Source: Eriocheir sinensis (Eukaryota; Arthropoda; Malacostraca; Decapoda; Varunidae). Taken from it: 64,000 bases of DNA. This document shows, one piece after another, positions 43,309-54,300 of this stretch; the first letter of the stretch is position 1, and each line of letters begins with the position of its first letter. Where the stretch lies: contig NW_026111669.1 in assembly GCF_024679095.1 (NCBI RefSeq), forward strand, positions 348,504 to 412,503. The letters run 5' to 3'. Under the pieces are notes generated by a model, which was not told the DNA's origin, made no database searches, and was given only the letters and a program-made list of their open reading frames with translations. The translations under genes were made by a program, and so were the position numbers.

Positions 43309-43330
43309 ATCCACAGATTCAGCCAGCCAG
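42861..43330 (+). repeat. Compound (GA)n/(CAGA)n array, continued
   Basis: Three more units of the same structure as 39860-40393, with attcatgttcctgtcagcaa, ccgttctagg and catgg.acggacagaga at the same relative positions. Confidence 0.9.
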
Positions 43331-44065
43331 CCAGCCAGCTAGACAGACAGATAGAAGATTCATGTTCCTTTCCCCCCCAACCCCCACTCAGAATAATCGT
43401 TGCTACATGCCATCAAAGAGAGAGAGAGAGAGATGTTTTCAAGGTGGTTATGGCAATGTATGGTAGCGAGTTTGGAGTAGGTTTTGCAGGGTAGTCAGTA
43501 CTACGGCAGATGGTTACAAGGGGCTATAGTAGTTACAGCAGGGGTTTGGTATGGTAGAGGGTCATGTTGGGTGTTGAACATAAGGTATATGAGGGTCGTA
43601 AGTAGTGTGGGAGGGTTGAAAAGTGGCTGTGCTGATGAGAGTAGGTGTATGGCAGCAAGGGCTTCTGTAGTAATGGAATGAATGAAGGAAGGAAGGAAGG
43701 AGGACAAGACGAAAAGAAAGAAAAGGAGGAGTGAGAGGAAGAAGGTGGACCACAGAATTGCCACGGGTACTGCCAAGGATTATATAATATAAGGATAGCT
43801 CACTAAGCATTTATTTTACCCACAGTGCAGCGCGTATGCAATCTGGTTCATATAAAGTGTATTGGGGGGCCATTACTTATTGATCTTGTCATTCATTCAT
43901 GGCCAGATTTTTATTTATTTATTTTTTTTTTGGTTGCTGGGGATGTGTGGTTGAATTGGGCAGCTGTTGAGGTGGCCAGTGGTGGAGATATTTGAGGAAT
44001 ATGTTATGTGGGGGTTGCTGGGAAATGTTGCTGTCTGCCATGTATCGGTGCTTACGTTTTCTGCA
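43331..44065. other. No gene recognised
   Basis: A short (GA)n at 43420, then G-rich unique DNA with a (GGAA)n-like run near 43685. No frame looks coding. Confidence 0.4.
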
Positions 44066-44070
44066 ATTTT

Positions 44071-44253
44071 GCAGGGGTAACTAGTCCTGTCATCAAAATA
44101 GCTAACATACATATATATTAAGTGAAGTATCAAGTATCAAATGGTTAATAAATAATGTATAAAGGGATCAATGTATACGTAAGAATACACAAAGACTATA
44201 GCAACTTCTATATTATCTATAACGATATTGATGACAGGATTGGTTACCCCTGT
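44071..44253. repeat. MITE-like palindrome, 24-bp arms
   Basis: gcaggggtaactagtcctgtcatc (left 44071-44094) is the inverse, with about three mismatches, of 44230-44253. The interior is AT-rich. Another right-arm-type sequence (tgacaggattagttaccctg) sits at 45318 next to (TA)n. Confidence 0.65.
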
Positions 44254-44757
44254 AAAGTTGTAGTGGGTGGGTGTTGGTGGATTTTTGAGAGAACGTCAGC
44301 GTCGCTGTGTGGTGGTACCTTTTTCTAACATATTTATCAAATGATTCTGTTCTGTACTGTTTGCCAACTCAACAGCTGCCTAATTTAATTGCATATCATT
44401 AGCAATAAAAAAAAAAAACGCAAAATCTGACCATGAATATGAATAAATAAGGGGTTGGTTTCTAGTACATTTTATACCGCGACAACAGGGTGAGAGTGAC
44501 ATACCGCAGTCATGACGTCATCGATGACGTTTCAGTGAGCTATCCTTATAGTATATCATCATTGGGTACTGCTATAGTTAAACTGTTACAAATACTTCGT
44601 TTGGGCGAGTTGGCCTGGCGCCTGACCGCTGGCCCCGCGCTGGTGGGGCCTTGCTCCCGCCCTTGCTCGCTCCTCCCGCAGTCTTCCAGAGGCCAATAGT
44701 CCCCGGGGGAAACTTCCAGCACAACAATATGTTATCAAAGTAGCGTGCTCAGTGAAA

Positions 44758-44892
44758 ATGGTGATTTGTGGTGTATATGGGTGTTACAGTTGCTCAACTG
44801 CGGAAAGTCGTCAAGGTGTTAAGTTAATTAGGTTTCCTAGAGACAAACACACCTTGAAGAAGTGGATTTTGGCCTGCAAACGAAAAGATTAA
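44758..44892 (+). pseudogene. THAP-domain fragment
   Basis: ATG at 44758 opens 44 codons: Cys4 and Cys9 in MVICGVYGC, then [19 protein letters not shown], the THAP core with the conserved Pro and Trp. A TAA at 44890-44892 ends the frame. In a neighbouring frame, QVRSKHF (about 44918-44940) is the usual C-x2-H end with Cys replaced by Arg. THAP domains are C2CH zinc-finger DNA binders found in P-element-type transposases and in host regulators. Nothing else of a transposase follows before (TA)n at 45057. Stop, frameshift and lost Cys mark it as dead. Confidence 0.7.
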
Positions 44893-45053
44893 TAAAGTGA
44901 GGATGAAGTCTGCGCAGGTGAGGTCCAAACATTTTCCAAGAAAGCGATAACATTAAAAAAAGCCAATAAAGCTCCATAGTGAAAGTTTGGTAAAGGTAAA
45001 TTGATCTAGTTAAAAATTCCGTAAATATTGTACAATATAAAAGGTATGTATAA

Positions 45054-45320
<267 letters not shown>

Positions 45321-45740
45321 CAGGATTAGTTACCCTGCAAATTTAGCTGTAGAAAACTAATGTTAAGAAAAGGAAGAAAACGTAAACATCGATGGTAAAC
45401 AGAGCAATCAATATTTCTGCAGCTTGTTTACCACATTATTTATGTTATTGTATACTATTAGCCAACACAACAACTGCCTAATGTAATGACTTATCCTTAA
45501 CAATCGAAATAGCGCAAAAATCTGACCATGAATAAGCACAAATAAGGGTTTTCTAGTACATTTCATACCCCGTGAGAGTGAACCAGGTGGCATACCGCAG
45601 TCATGACGTCATCGGTGACGTTTCAGTGAGCTATCCTTATAGTATATTATCCTAACGGATCCCCACCCCAATTGGAAGGCAGCGTGACGTCATGGCATGC
45701 ATAAGAAAGCTGTGTAACGAAACACACGAGATCCTGCTCC

Positions 45741-45810
45741 CGTCGGGGATTAACCAGCGATCAACGAGGCGGGTATACCCCGCCTTAACCACTCGGCCAC
45801 GGAGACGCCC
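45741..45810 (-). tRNA. tRNA-Ser-like sequence (SINE head or tRNA pseudogene)
   Basis: On - it begins GGGCGTCTCCGTGGCCGAGT then GGTTAAGGCG, a good Ser/Leu-type A box, and contains GGTTAATCCCC at the B-box position. The 5' GGGCGTC and the 3' part do not make a clean acceptor stem, so I favour a SINE head or pseudogene over a functional tRNA. Confidence 0.45.
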
Positions 45811-46004
45811 TTCTCATGAGGCGAGCTAGGGAAGAGTTGGTCATCAGGGCGGCCGGTCAGCTGCAATACAAAGTAAAGCCAGCGCAGAGTAAATAATTAT
45901 AAAAAAAAAATACTAAGCTTTGCAAATTCCTGTTCGTTAAGGTATATCCTTAAGATACACCTCTACTTAGAGCAAGAGAGTTTCGATAAACAAGCTTTGA
46001 AACA

Positions 46005-46088
46005 CTTACTTAACCGACGCGTCCTTGGCATCTTAAGTATAAACGTGAACGGGCTAAGTCCGAATTCTTACTTGACCGACGCGTCCTT
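46005..46088 (+). repeat. 59-bp minisatellite, left of TIR element copy B
   Basis: About 1.5 units (taaccgacgcgtccttggca, aacgtgaacgggctaagtcc). Interrupted after cgtcctt by the TIR element. Confidence 0.85.
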
Positions 46089-46317
46089 CCCAGCAAACCA
46101 GCACCGTCGGCAAAATTTGTGACGTCAATTCGACGGAGGGCCTCCGTACTCCAACGACTTTAATTATCGTGTCCTGCAGTGACATGCTGTAAATGCGTGT
46201 GTAAAAGACGTTTTTTTTATGAATGTGGCCCAATGGTATCTATGTGATGGATAATGAATCGATCGGTCTTTTCAGAAACTGCAAACGACCATGGGCATAT
46301 AGTATATACACTTATGT

Positions 46318-46351
<34 letters not shown>

Positions 46352-47934
46352 CACAATTAACATTCACTAGTGTGTTATCATTATTAATATATGTAAATTA
46401 AAATGAACATGTGTACTACGTGGAGTTCTATACCCATATTGTGATGCGAAAAAAAAGTCGGGTGATGTGTTCCCTGCACGCCGCCGTGACACAAGTCAGT
46501 GTGCACTGTGACGTGGGCGTCAGCGGGTGTGAGACGTGCGTGTTTCTGTGCAATGCAAGTTTGCTGAAGTTCTTATGTATCTTATGCTGCACTGTGGTAG
46601 TTAGTTGTAATAAGTGCAGAAGATTCGCTGTAACTGATGAAATGACTCATTCACAACCCAATAGCCTAGCTACGTGCTTTACTTTGTTTTCTGGTGATTT
46701 TTTTCTTTTTGTTTTTACTTAAATTCTCGCATTCTTTTCCTAATACTGTAATATTATATGTGCTAGTGGCAGATTCGTTGTCATAACATTTATTAATATA
46801 GTAGCCTACTGCATAGTGTAAGTGCATAATGCTTTTTTTTATTAATTTCCAGAACGTGTCCGTAGGCATAGGAGTACGCATAGCCTACTGCATAATGTAA
46901 GTGCAGCATGATTTATATTTTTTTATATTTTATTAACTACAGGACTTCACAACATACTTATGCCAGTAATTTTCAGGATGGTAGCAGCATGCTACCAGCG
47001 ATAAAAAAAAAGTAACAATTTTATACGGACTAATTAAGAATTGAAATTTTATTTATTTATTTATTTATTATTTACTTAAAGTAGCCTACCTACATGCAGC
47101 CTACTGTCAATGACTAGGATTTCTGTGTTCAAATTATGGGCCGGAGGACCAAAACAAGTTCAGGTAGTAGAATAATTACGAATGAGCAGCAGTTACATAA
47201 CGGTTGTTGTATAGTTCATGCATCATTTGTGGGAAAGTTAACATTAACTATGGAACAGATAATTGAGCCAGAATAATGAGGATATGGTAAATCTGATGGG
47301 AGCTATATAGCTGATATATCATCATATTTAATATAGATTTAAATGGTTTGACATATATGTATGTTGCACGATGAATATATGTATGGGAACAAATTTAGTT
47401 GAAGTTGTAATGACAACTACCTCAAACTATTACAGGTGTATATATTTTATTTGTTAAGACCATTATATTTTACTGTTGTAATTTAATCATTCATTAATTC
47501 AAAGTGGACAATGACATTTCATTATATGCTGTTATACTCTTCAAGATTCTTACTTCGTTTGATTTACATGTAACATGCAAAAAGTAAGTTTGTCACGTGG
47601 TATAATTTCTCATGCAATTTTTTTATTGGTTTAGTTAAGTAACTCTCGTCTAGAATTATAGTTATAATTTCAGTCGTTGCAATACATTAATTTCTTATGT
47701 CCTTATGCCAGTGTGGCTTGTGGTAAAAGTGAAGGGCGATGTGGGTGAGTGGGGGCTGGGGCTAGCATATTATATATGATCGGCATATGGGAGACATATG
47801 ACCGGCATACTACGTCGGGCCTCCGGTAAAACGATGAGCAAAAGGGACATGGGCCGACGGAGTTTTGCACCGTCGGACCGCCGCAACAACACACGTCGGC
47901 CCGAGGGAGGGCCGACGTACTTGTGTTTGCTGGG
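46089..47934 (+). mobile_element. Unknown TIR element, copy B, complete, in the 59-bp minisatellite
   Basis: The ends are cccagcaaac (46089-46098) and its inverse gtttgctggg (47925-47934), with hairpin-rich GC subterminal zones containing cgtcgg/ccgacg motifs on both sides and an AT-rich non-coding interior with gcctactgcata repeats. The flanks are the broken minisatellite unit (left cgtcctt, right ttgtcatc), suggesting a TT duplication. About 1846 bp. No transposase, so non-autonomous; the superfamily is unknown. Confidence 0.7.
46319..46350 (+). repeat. (CA)n microsatellite
   Basis: About 16 CA units within the TIR element copy B. Confidence 0.9.
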
Positions 47935-47936
47935 AA

Positions 47937-48080
47937 TTGTCATCTTAAGTAACGTGAACGGGCTCAGTCCCAATTCACACGTGATCGATGCGTCCTTGTC
48001 ATCTTAAGTAACATGAACGGGCTCAGTCCCAATTCATACGTGACCGACGCGTCCTCGTCATCTTAAGTAACGTGAACGGG
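47937..48080 (+). repeat. 59-bp minisatellite, right of copy B
   Basis: About 2.5 units, ending in gggctcag then gcccacaaacataaacattt, a flank that appears inverted at 58715. Confidence 0.85.
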
Positions 48081-49066
48081 CTCAGGCCCACAAACATAAA
48101 CATTTCCTTCCCCCTTCCGTGGGCATGAGGATCCTTCGTCACACAAACCGTAATCTTAGAGTGTTTTGGGCCGCAACGGAACCCGTCGCATCACGGGGGA
48201 AGGGGAGGCACGAAGGGACAGCAGACGGCGCCTCTTCCCCCTTCCCGCTCCCTGACGCTGAGACCTCTCCTGTATTTTTCTTCGCATTATTGGACCAGGT
48301 GAGCACATTTCCATGTCATAATGTTAGTTTTTAGCAGTTTAATGACAGAGGTTACCTTTATGAACAAGTAAAACAGTCGAGTGTAGCCCTCATTACTTAG
48401 AGTAGATGATGCCAGTCTACACATGGACGAGACCCTCACAAAGATTATTTTCCTTCCATTATTTGCCCAAGTAAGCACATTTCCCTGTCATAGTGTTAGT
48501 TTTTAGCTGTTTAATGACAGGGTTGACCTATGAACAAGTAATAAGGTCGCCTGTGGCCCTCGTTGCTCAGAGTAGAATATGCCAAAATACACATGGCCGA
48601 GGACCTTACTAGGCTATTTTCATCCCAAACACAACTTATATATATCATTTAGGTCTTCACACTTTACCCTAGGGATAATAATACCTGCCCTTAACTATAC
48701 GTATTATGAAATCAAACAGGTTTGGAAATTAACCTGACCTAGCGAGACATAACAGAAGGCAATCTAACCTCCCCCCTAAAAAACTAACATGACATAACCA
48801 TGGTTATATTTTATAATGTATTGGAGGTTTCAGCTAGACACAGGTTAGCTTAGGTAAACTGCTTTAGGTTAACTTCAGTTTGGTCATGTCGGGTTAGGTT
48901 AGTTTATATTTCTGACCCTGCGTGCCTTAATATTGTTAATGAACATGTATTTGCATCCCCTAACTATAATATTAAGTCATAAATAGTGAAATGAAGTGGT
49001 GTAGGGAAAGTATCATTTTACCTAAATCTAAGTGAACATTTAAATTGGGTAGTTGTAGGCTTCAGT

Positions 49067-49138
49067 GCCTCTGTGGTGTAGTAGTTAGCATGCCTATCTA
49101 CAAATCTGCAGGCCCGGGTTCGATTCCTGGGCAGTCGG
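49067..49138 (+). tRNA. tRNA-like sequence (probable SINE head)
   Basis: Contains TGGTGTAGTAGTTAGCATG (A-box-like) and a perfect B box GGTTCGATTCC inside a good T-arm (cccgggttcgattcctggg). The acceptor stem and anticodon stem do not pair well, so it is likely tRNA-derived and not functional. It lies inside the Harbinger between the left repeat and the transposase. Confidence 0.4.
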
Positions 49139-49239
49139 TAATGGTAGTTGGTTAGGTCAGGTAGGTTGGGTATGAAAATATACCTAGTGTTACTTGAGTG
49201 TTATAATTTTTGTCATTGTTTATAGAGATATCTGATAAC

Positions 49240-50688
49240 ATGGACGAGTATCAGCAACTGTGAGATGACTGGGAAGTTTTGGATCAATTGGATGAGGAGC
49301 TGGATGATCAGGCAGATGCCCAGGGAGTTATCGGACGTAAACGTCGCAGGATTGTTAAAGGTAAAATGTGGTGACAAGTTGTATCTTTTTCTGTTTCTGT
49401 TGTCACTAATGCTTCTTAGATGTCATTTGATATAAAAATCGTAACTACAGTACACTTCCAGATCGGATGAACCCCTTCACAGCAATGAGTGACGACGAGT
49501 TTGTCGAGCGCTTCAGATGCAACAAAACTTCAATGTATGATCTCATTCAAGAAATTAAAGACCAGCTTTCAGCCCCAACTGACTCAAGAGGTGAATGCCC
49601 TAAAGCCCCTTGGGACTAAAATTATATGAATGGTTGTGTCGGTGGGAGTGAACGAACATCTGCCGAGTGGGCCACTCCCCTTCATGGGGGACATTGGCCA
49701 AAGTCTATCGATAGATAGAGATCAAATGTAATTTATAATTTAATGTAAAGTAAAAATAACTGGTTGCTTTAATTTCATTGTAATTTGGAGTACATTGGTC
49801 GTTTTACAGTCACTATATAAGTTTCCTCTCTTTACAGCCTGCCCTGTTCCGCCACACCTGAAAACCCTGATTGCAGTACGTTGCATAGCAACGGGAGACC
49901 ACCAGATGACATTAGGGGACTGCCATGATGTGTCGCAAATGACTGTCAGCAGATATTTGAAGGTTGTGTCAAGAGCAATCGCTAGTTTGAGCCAGCGTTA
50001 TATAAAACCTCCTTGCGGCAATGACATGCGACGAACAATTGAGCAATTCCATGACATCAGTGGAATGCCTGGTGTGGTAGGGGCAATTGATTGCGTACAT
50101 ATATCTATACTGAGACCATCTGTGGAAAACCCTGAGATGTTTAGGTGTAGAAAAGGATATTTTTCATTAAATGTCCAAGCTGTGCGTGGGCCAGACCTGC
50201 AGTTTCATAATGTTGTTGCCCGTTGGCCTGGGAGCGTCCATGACAGTCGAATTTTTGAAAACAGCAGGCTCTGTGCTGAAATATAAGTTAATTTAAATCC
50301 CAGGTATCATCTACTTGGAGATGCAGGATATCCCTTGAAAAGGTATCTAATGACACCTGTGTCATTTCCAGATAATGCTCATGAGAGAGCTTATAACTAC
50401 AGTCATTCCCAAACCAGAAACACTGTTGAACGGGCATTTGGGATATTAAAAAGGAGGTTTGGGTACTTAGGGAAGAGAGTCAGGACAAGTTTAGACACCA
50501 CCAAAACTATTGTAGTTGCTTGTGTGGTACTACACAATATTGCGGTGAAAACTAGGCTGGTTTTACCACAAGATGGAAGGGACGTGAACCTAAATGTCAA
50601 TAACATCCCTAATGAAGTTCCTGCACATAGACGAGGAAATGTAGAAGGCAGACTGAAACGGCATCAAATCATCAGGGACTTCTTCTAA
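49240..50688 (+). pseudogene. Harbinger transposase (HARBI1-like), full length with two stops
   Basis: Three exons, 49240-49360, 49462-49590 and 49838-50688, with GT donors at 49361 and 49591 and AG acceptors; the joined frame is 367 codons, normal for HARBI1. The only lesions are TGA at codon 8 (49261-49263) and TAA at 50284-50286. The exon 2 region reads MSDDEFVERFRCNKTSMYDL, typical of the N-terminal helical part. Exon 3 carries an HTH-like GDCHDVSQMTVSRYLKVV, the first Asp in VGAIDCVHI, FRCRKGYFSLNVQAV, the second Asp in LLGDAGYPLKRYL and the Glu in NTVERAFGILKRRF. The DDE triad is therefore complete. Elements of this family cut and paste at TWA sites with help of the Myb partner encoded opposite. 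Confidence 0.85.
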
Positions 50689-51057
50689 GCATCATGTAGA
50701 CACCACCATTGTTCTGGATCTGGATCTGGACAATAATGCGCAGGGCACCCGTACAGGTGCATAACACGCATATTTGTGTTGGCTGTTGGGGGACAGGGAG
50801 CCGAGTGTGCAGGGGAGGGAAGTGAATCAAGTGTAGTTGTTAGTGTTGGTATGTTGTGGTGACAAGTGAGTGTGTATTTGTTTTATGAATGAATGATGAG
50901 GTGGGAAGAAGTGTGTATGTATGTTCTCGTAAAATCTTTATTTTCATTGTTAATTACATCACAAGTTACTTTATAGTTTTATTCTTTCCTTAACTTAGTC
51001 TATATTACATAAACATTCCCTGTGACGTCCTACCTGTGTACATCCTTAGTTATTATT

Positions 51058-52134
51058 TAGCTTTTCAAGTTCTTTTTTTTGTTATCTCTTCTAAATCTAG
51101 CCTCTTCCTCCCTTTGTTCTGCTTCAGCTATTTCCACTTTCATGTGTTTGATTTGTAGATCGATCAAATGCTCCCTCTTCTCCAGAAACCTATTGTTTGT
51201 AATCTACCTCTCCCTACTAATTTCTAATAGTTCTGGTGTGGTAGTCGTGTTTTTGTAGCTGGTTGCTGCTCTGTTTCTTCGATGCCTTGTCCTGACAGTT
51301 GATGGTGAAGGGGCGGGCACCTCCTCTGGTTCTATTGCTTGTGGTGATGCTAGAACCTCCTCTTCCACGGAATTTGTTGCAGGATGTGCTACAACACTGC
51401 ACACTACAAGTGTACTTTCTGAATATGAATTTGCTGTCAACAGGGAGGAATATTAGTATATGAAAAATATTCCCTAAAATAACACAGTTGCAGATTAACA
51501 CACTATAGGTAGTTGGAACATCTTGTTAATCAACTGTATCTCTCACTGCACACAACTGTCATTAAAACTTATGAGTTTGTGAACAACTGAATTATGGTTA
51601 CATGAACAAATTGCTTACAGGCTGTAAAGCCTTCTGGCTGAAGAGGGTGCTTACTGATAAAAGCTATATTGCTTAGGTTTATCACCTCCAAAATCTTACC
51701 TCTCACAAAGAGACTTGGTAAATCGGAGACTTTGTCGGTGCGACTTGGCTGATAATAAATGTATTTTAGTACACAGAAGCAGAGTACTGTGTGGTGCAGC
51801 TACTTTAATTTCTTACTATATACCAAAAAATATTTATTATTTTTGGATACTTTGCAATATTACATGACTGAATACTTACGACTTCACAGTTTCTGATATC
51901 TCATGATCGTAGTTTACAAACATGGCAGTCAAAACAAGTCATAATAGGAACTCACACGTGGCTGGCATTGCATCGAGGTCAAACGGATTTCCTATGTCGT
52001 GCAAATCCGTGCCAAGTATTGTCAGCACTTGGTCCGATTCTTTGGCAGATCCGCAGGAGGGCACCTCCACCAGTTCTCATGTCCTCCCGCCTCTTCACTG
52101 CATGTTCTTGTTTTGCCCTAAAATGAAGAAACAG

Positions 52135-52217
<83 letters not shown>

Positions 52218-52951
52218 ATATATATATATATATATATTTTTACATTGTATTTGTGCTTTTTTTTTTGTTTTTTTTTTTTCAACGAATTCAATAATGTAGT
52301 TTTATGTGTGCTTTAATTAGGATAAATCATAGACCCTGTAAGAAAAATTTCACTTTAGTTCATATGATTTTTGAATTGGGATTAATTGGATGGGTTGATG
52401 GGCCTGGAAACCTCTTATCTATTTTATCCCACAATGAAAAAAAGATGCAAATAAGAAATTGACGGGTATGGTTACCTTCCTGAACCCTAACTTGGCAGTT
52501 ACCCTTACATAAAGACCTATATATTTTATTAATGGATGGATGAATGTTCTATACATATGATCTGAAAATCCATAAATGCACTGAACAATAGTGATCGATC
52601 ACAGGTAATTCATGGGATCAGTGCAAAAATTGCATTCCAGGTTAAGTGCATTAAGTTGCTATTTATATTACGACGTGTTCAACAATGGAATATATCTCTC
52701 AGTTAGAAAGTCATGTAAATAGCATTATTTTTCAGTCGTTCTTTCTTGAGCTGCTGCTCAGTGCGCTGCGGTCCCAGGTTGTGGGAATTGAACAGGCGCG
52801 TGATTCGGGCCCACGCTGCCCTCTTCTGGAGGACGACCTTCCCGTCTGTCCTCTTATCTTGGAGGATCTTCTCCTCACAGATGAGGCCCATGAGAAGGTC
52901 TCGCTCAGGAGGTGACATTGGACTTCTTCTGGCACTCAGTGTTCCTTCCAT
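51058..52951 (-). pseudogene. Harbinger Myb/SANT-like partner protein, multi-exon
   Basis: First exon from ATG 52951: SPPERDLLMGLICEEKILQD, KRTDGKVVLQKRAAWARITR, QRTEQQLKKERLKN, a NAIF1/Myb-SANT-like DNA-binding domain. A middle exon is likely at about 51955-52125 (KRREDMRTGGGA, then after a shift SDQVLTILGTDLHDIGNPF). The last exon, about 51058-51440, gives VRTRHRRNRAATSYKNTTTT, an in-frame TAG near 51211, and then a coiled coil (FLEKREHLIDLQIKHMKVEI). The interior intron contains (TA)n at 52137-52238. In relatives this protein binds subterminal repeats and imports the transposase. Exon borders other than the start are approximate. Confidence 0.6.
52137..52238 (+). repeat. (TA)n microsatellite inside the Harbinger
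   Basis: About 50 TA units with one tcta interruption. Confidence 0.95.
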
Positions 52952-53867
52952 TTCTAGAAATCCTACGTTCCCTGAGAAAGAAGACAAAACATGAAGCAGT
53001 AATAAATAAATAAATAAATAATGTAAATTAGCCAAAAAAATATGAGACTTTTAGCCCATTATCAGTAACCTAGTCCCTACTACAGGGGTGGTTAAGGCTA
53101 CTAGGTTAATAGTTTGTTTGTCCTGGACTATATATAGATGCACAAATGAATAAAAAAAATGTGCTAGACCTGGGATGGAAGGCAATAGCTATGTCAACAT
53201 TATCCGGAAAATGATTCAATCTGATCATATAAAGGGCTGAAAATAACCTTATTCATGAACTCGTACCTGTAGATTCTGACATACTAGCACAACTTTGCAT
53301 ATGGTAACCATAAAATACAACTGCTTTCTCCAAAAAAAACATATTTGCCCATGATGACCCTGAGTCCTGAAAAGGACATGCCGATTTCAGCAGCATAATT
53401 ACCCAACAACTAACATTATGATAGGCTACTCTGAGCTATGAAGGCAACCCTCGACCTTTTTACCTGTCCATATAGGTCAACCCTGTCATTAAACAGCTAA
53501 AAACTAACACTATGACAGGGAAATGTGCTCACCTGCTCCAATAATGAGATGAAAATAGCCTTAGTCTGGGCCTCATCCATGTGTGTTTTGAGGGCCACAC
53601 GCGACCTTATTACTTGTTCACATAGGTCAACCCTGTCATTAAACAGCTAAAAACTAAAACTATGACAGGGAAATGTGCTTACTTGGGCAAATAATGGAAG
53701 GGAAATAATCTTTGTGAGGGTCTCGTCCATGTGCAGGCTGGCATCATCTACTCTAAGCAATGAGGGCTACACTCGACTGTTTTACTTGTTCATATAGGTA
53801 ACCTCTGTCATTAAACTGCTAAAAACTAACATTATGATAAGGAAATGTGCTTACCTGGTCCAATAAT

Positions 53868-54290
53868 CGGATGAATAAACTGGGGCTGCTCTCGTTGTCG
53901 TGTGGAAATGTAAACAAAACCAGCAGTGATGAAGATCAAGAAGCGCACTCCGCACTTCCGACATACCAACCTTTCCGTGCTAGCGACTGATCGGTCCGCA
54001 CGAACACAAAGTAACACAAAGGAAGAACAAACAACAGCAGACATGCTGGTCCTTACAAGGTTGTTTGTGACAAGCTACACTAACTATCTAATCAAAGGTG
54101 AAAGATGAAGGACAGCAAAGGCGAAGGCTCCTCCCCCCCTCCGTCCCGCCAAAGCTGGCAGGAAAGGTAAAATAACCATGCAGCAAGGAATACGGGCATT
54201 GAATTTATGTAGGAAAGAGGAAAGAACTACCATTACTGCTACCACTAACCGGGCGATAAAAGCGGACAAGGACACCAGTATTCGAAGGAA
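53868..54290. other. No gene recognised
   Basis: Unique-looking DNA between the Harbinger right end and LINE B. Confidence 0.4.
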
Positions 54291-54300
54291 CTTAACGTTA

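Larger units (their letters stand above)
48286..53867. mobile_element. Harbinger/PIF element with long inverted repeats, ~5.6 kb
   Basis: Left end attattggaccaggtgagca (48286) is the inverse of the right end (tgcttacctggtccaataat, ending 53867). Inverted similarity extends over 300-400 bases on each side and contains an internal subrepeat (acatttcc.tgtcata.tgtta followed by tttttagc.gtttaatgaca) two times on the left and three on the right. Inside are a HARBI1-type transposase (+) and a Myb/SANT-like gene (-), the usual two-gene Harbinger layout. I could not identify a clean 3-bp target duplication. Confidence 0.75.

Noticed and set aside
49067..49138. Functional tRNA gene
   Set aside because: The A and B boxes are good, but acceptor and anticodon stems do not pair; a SINE head is more likely.
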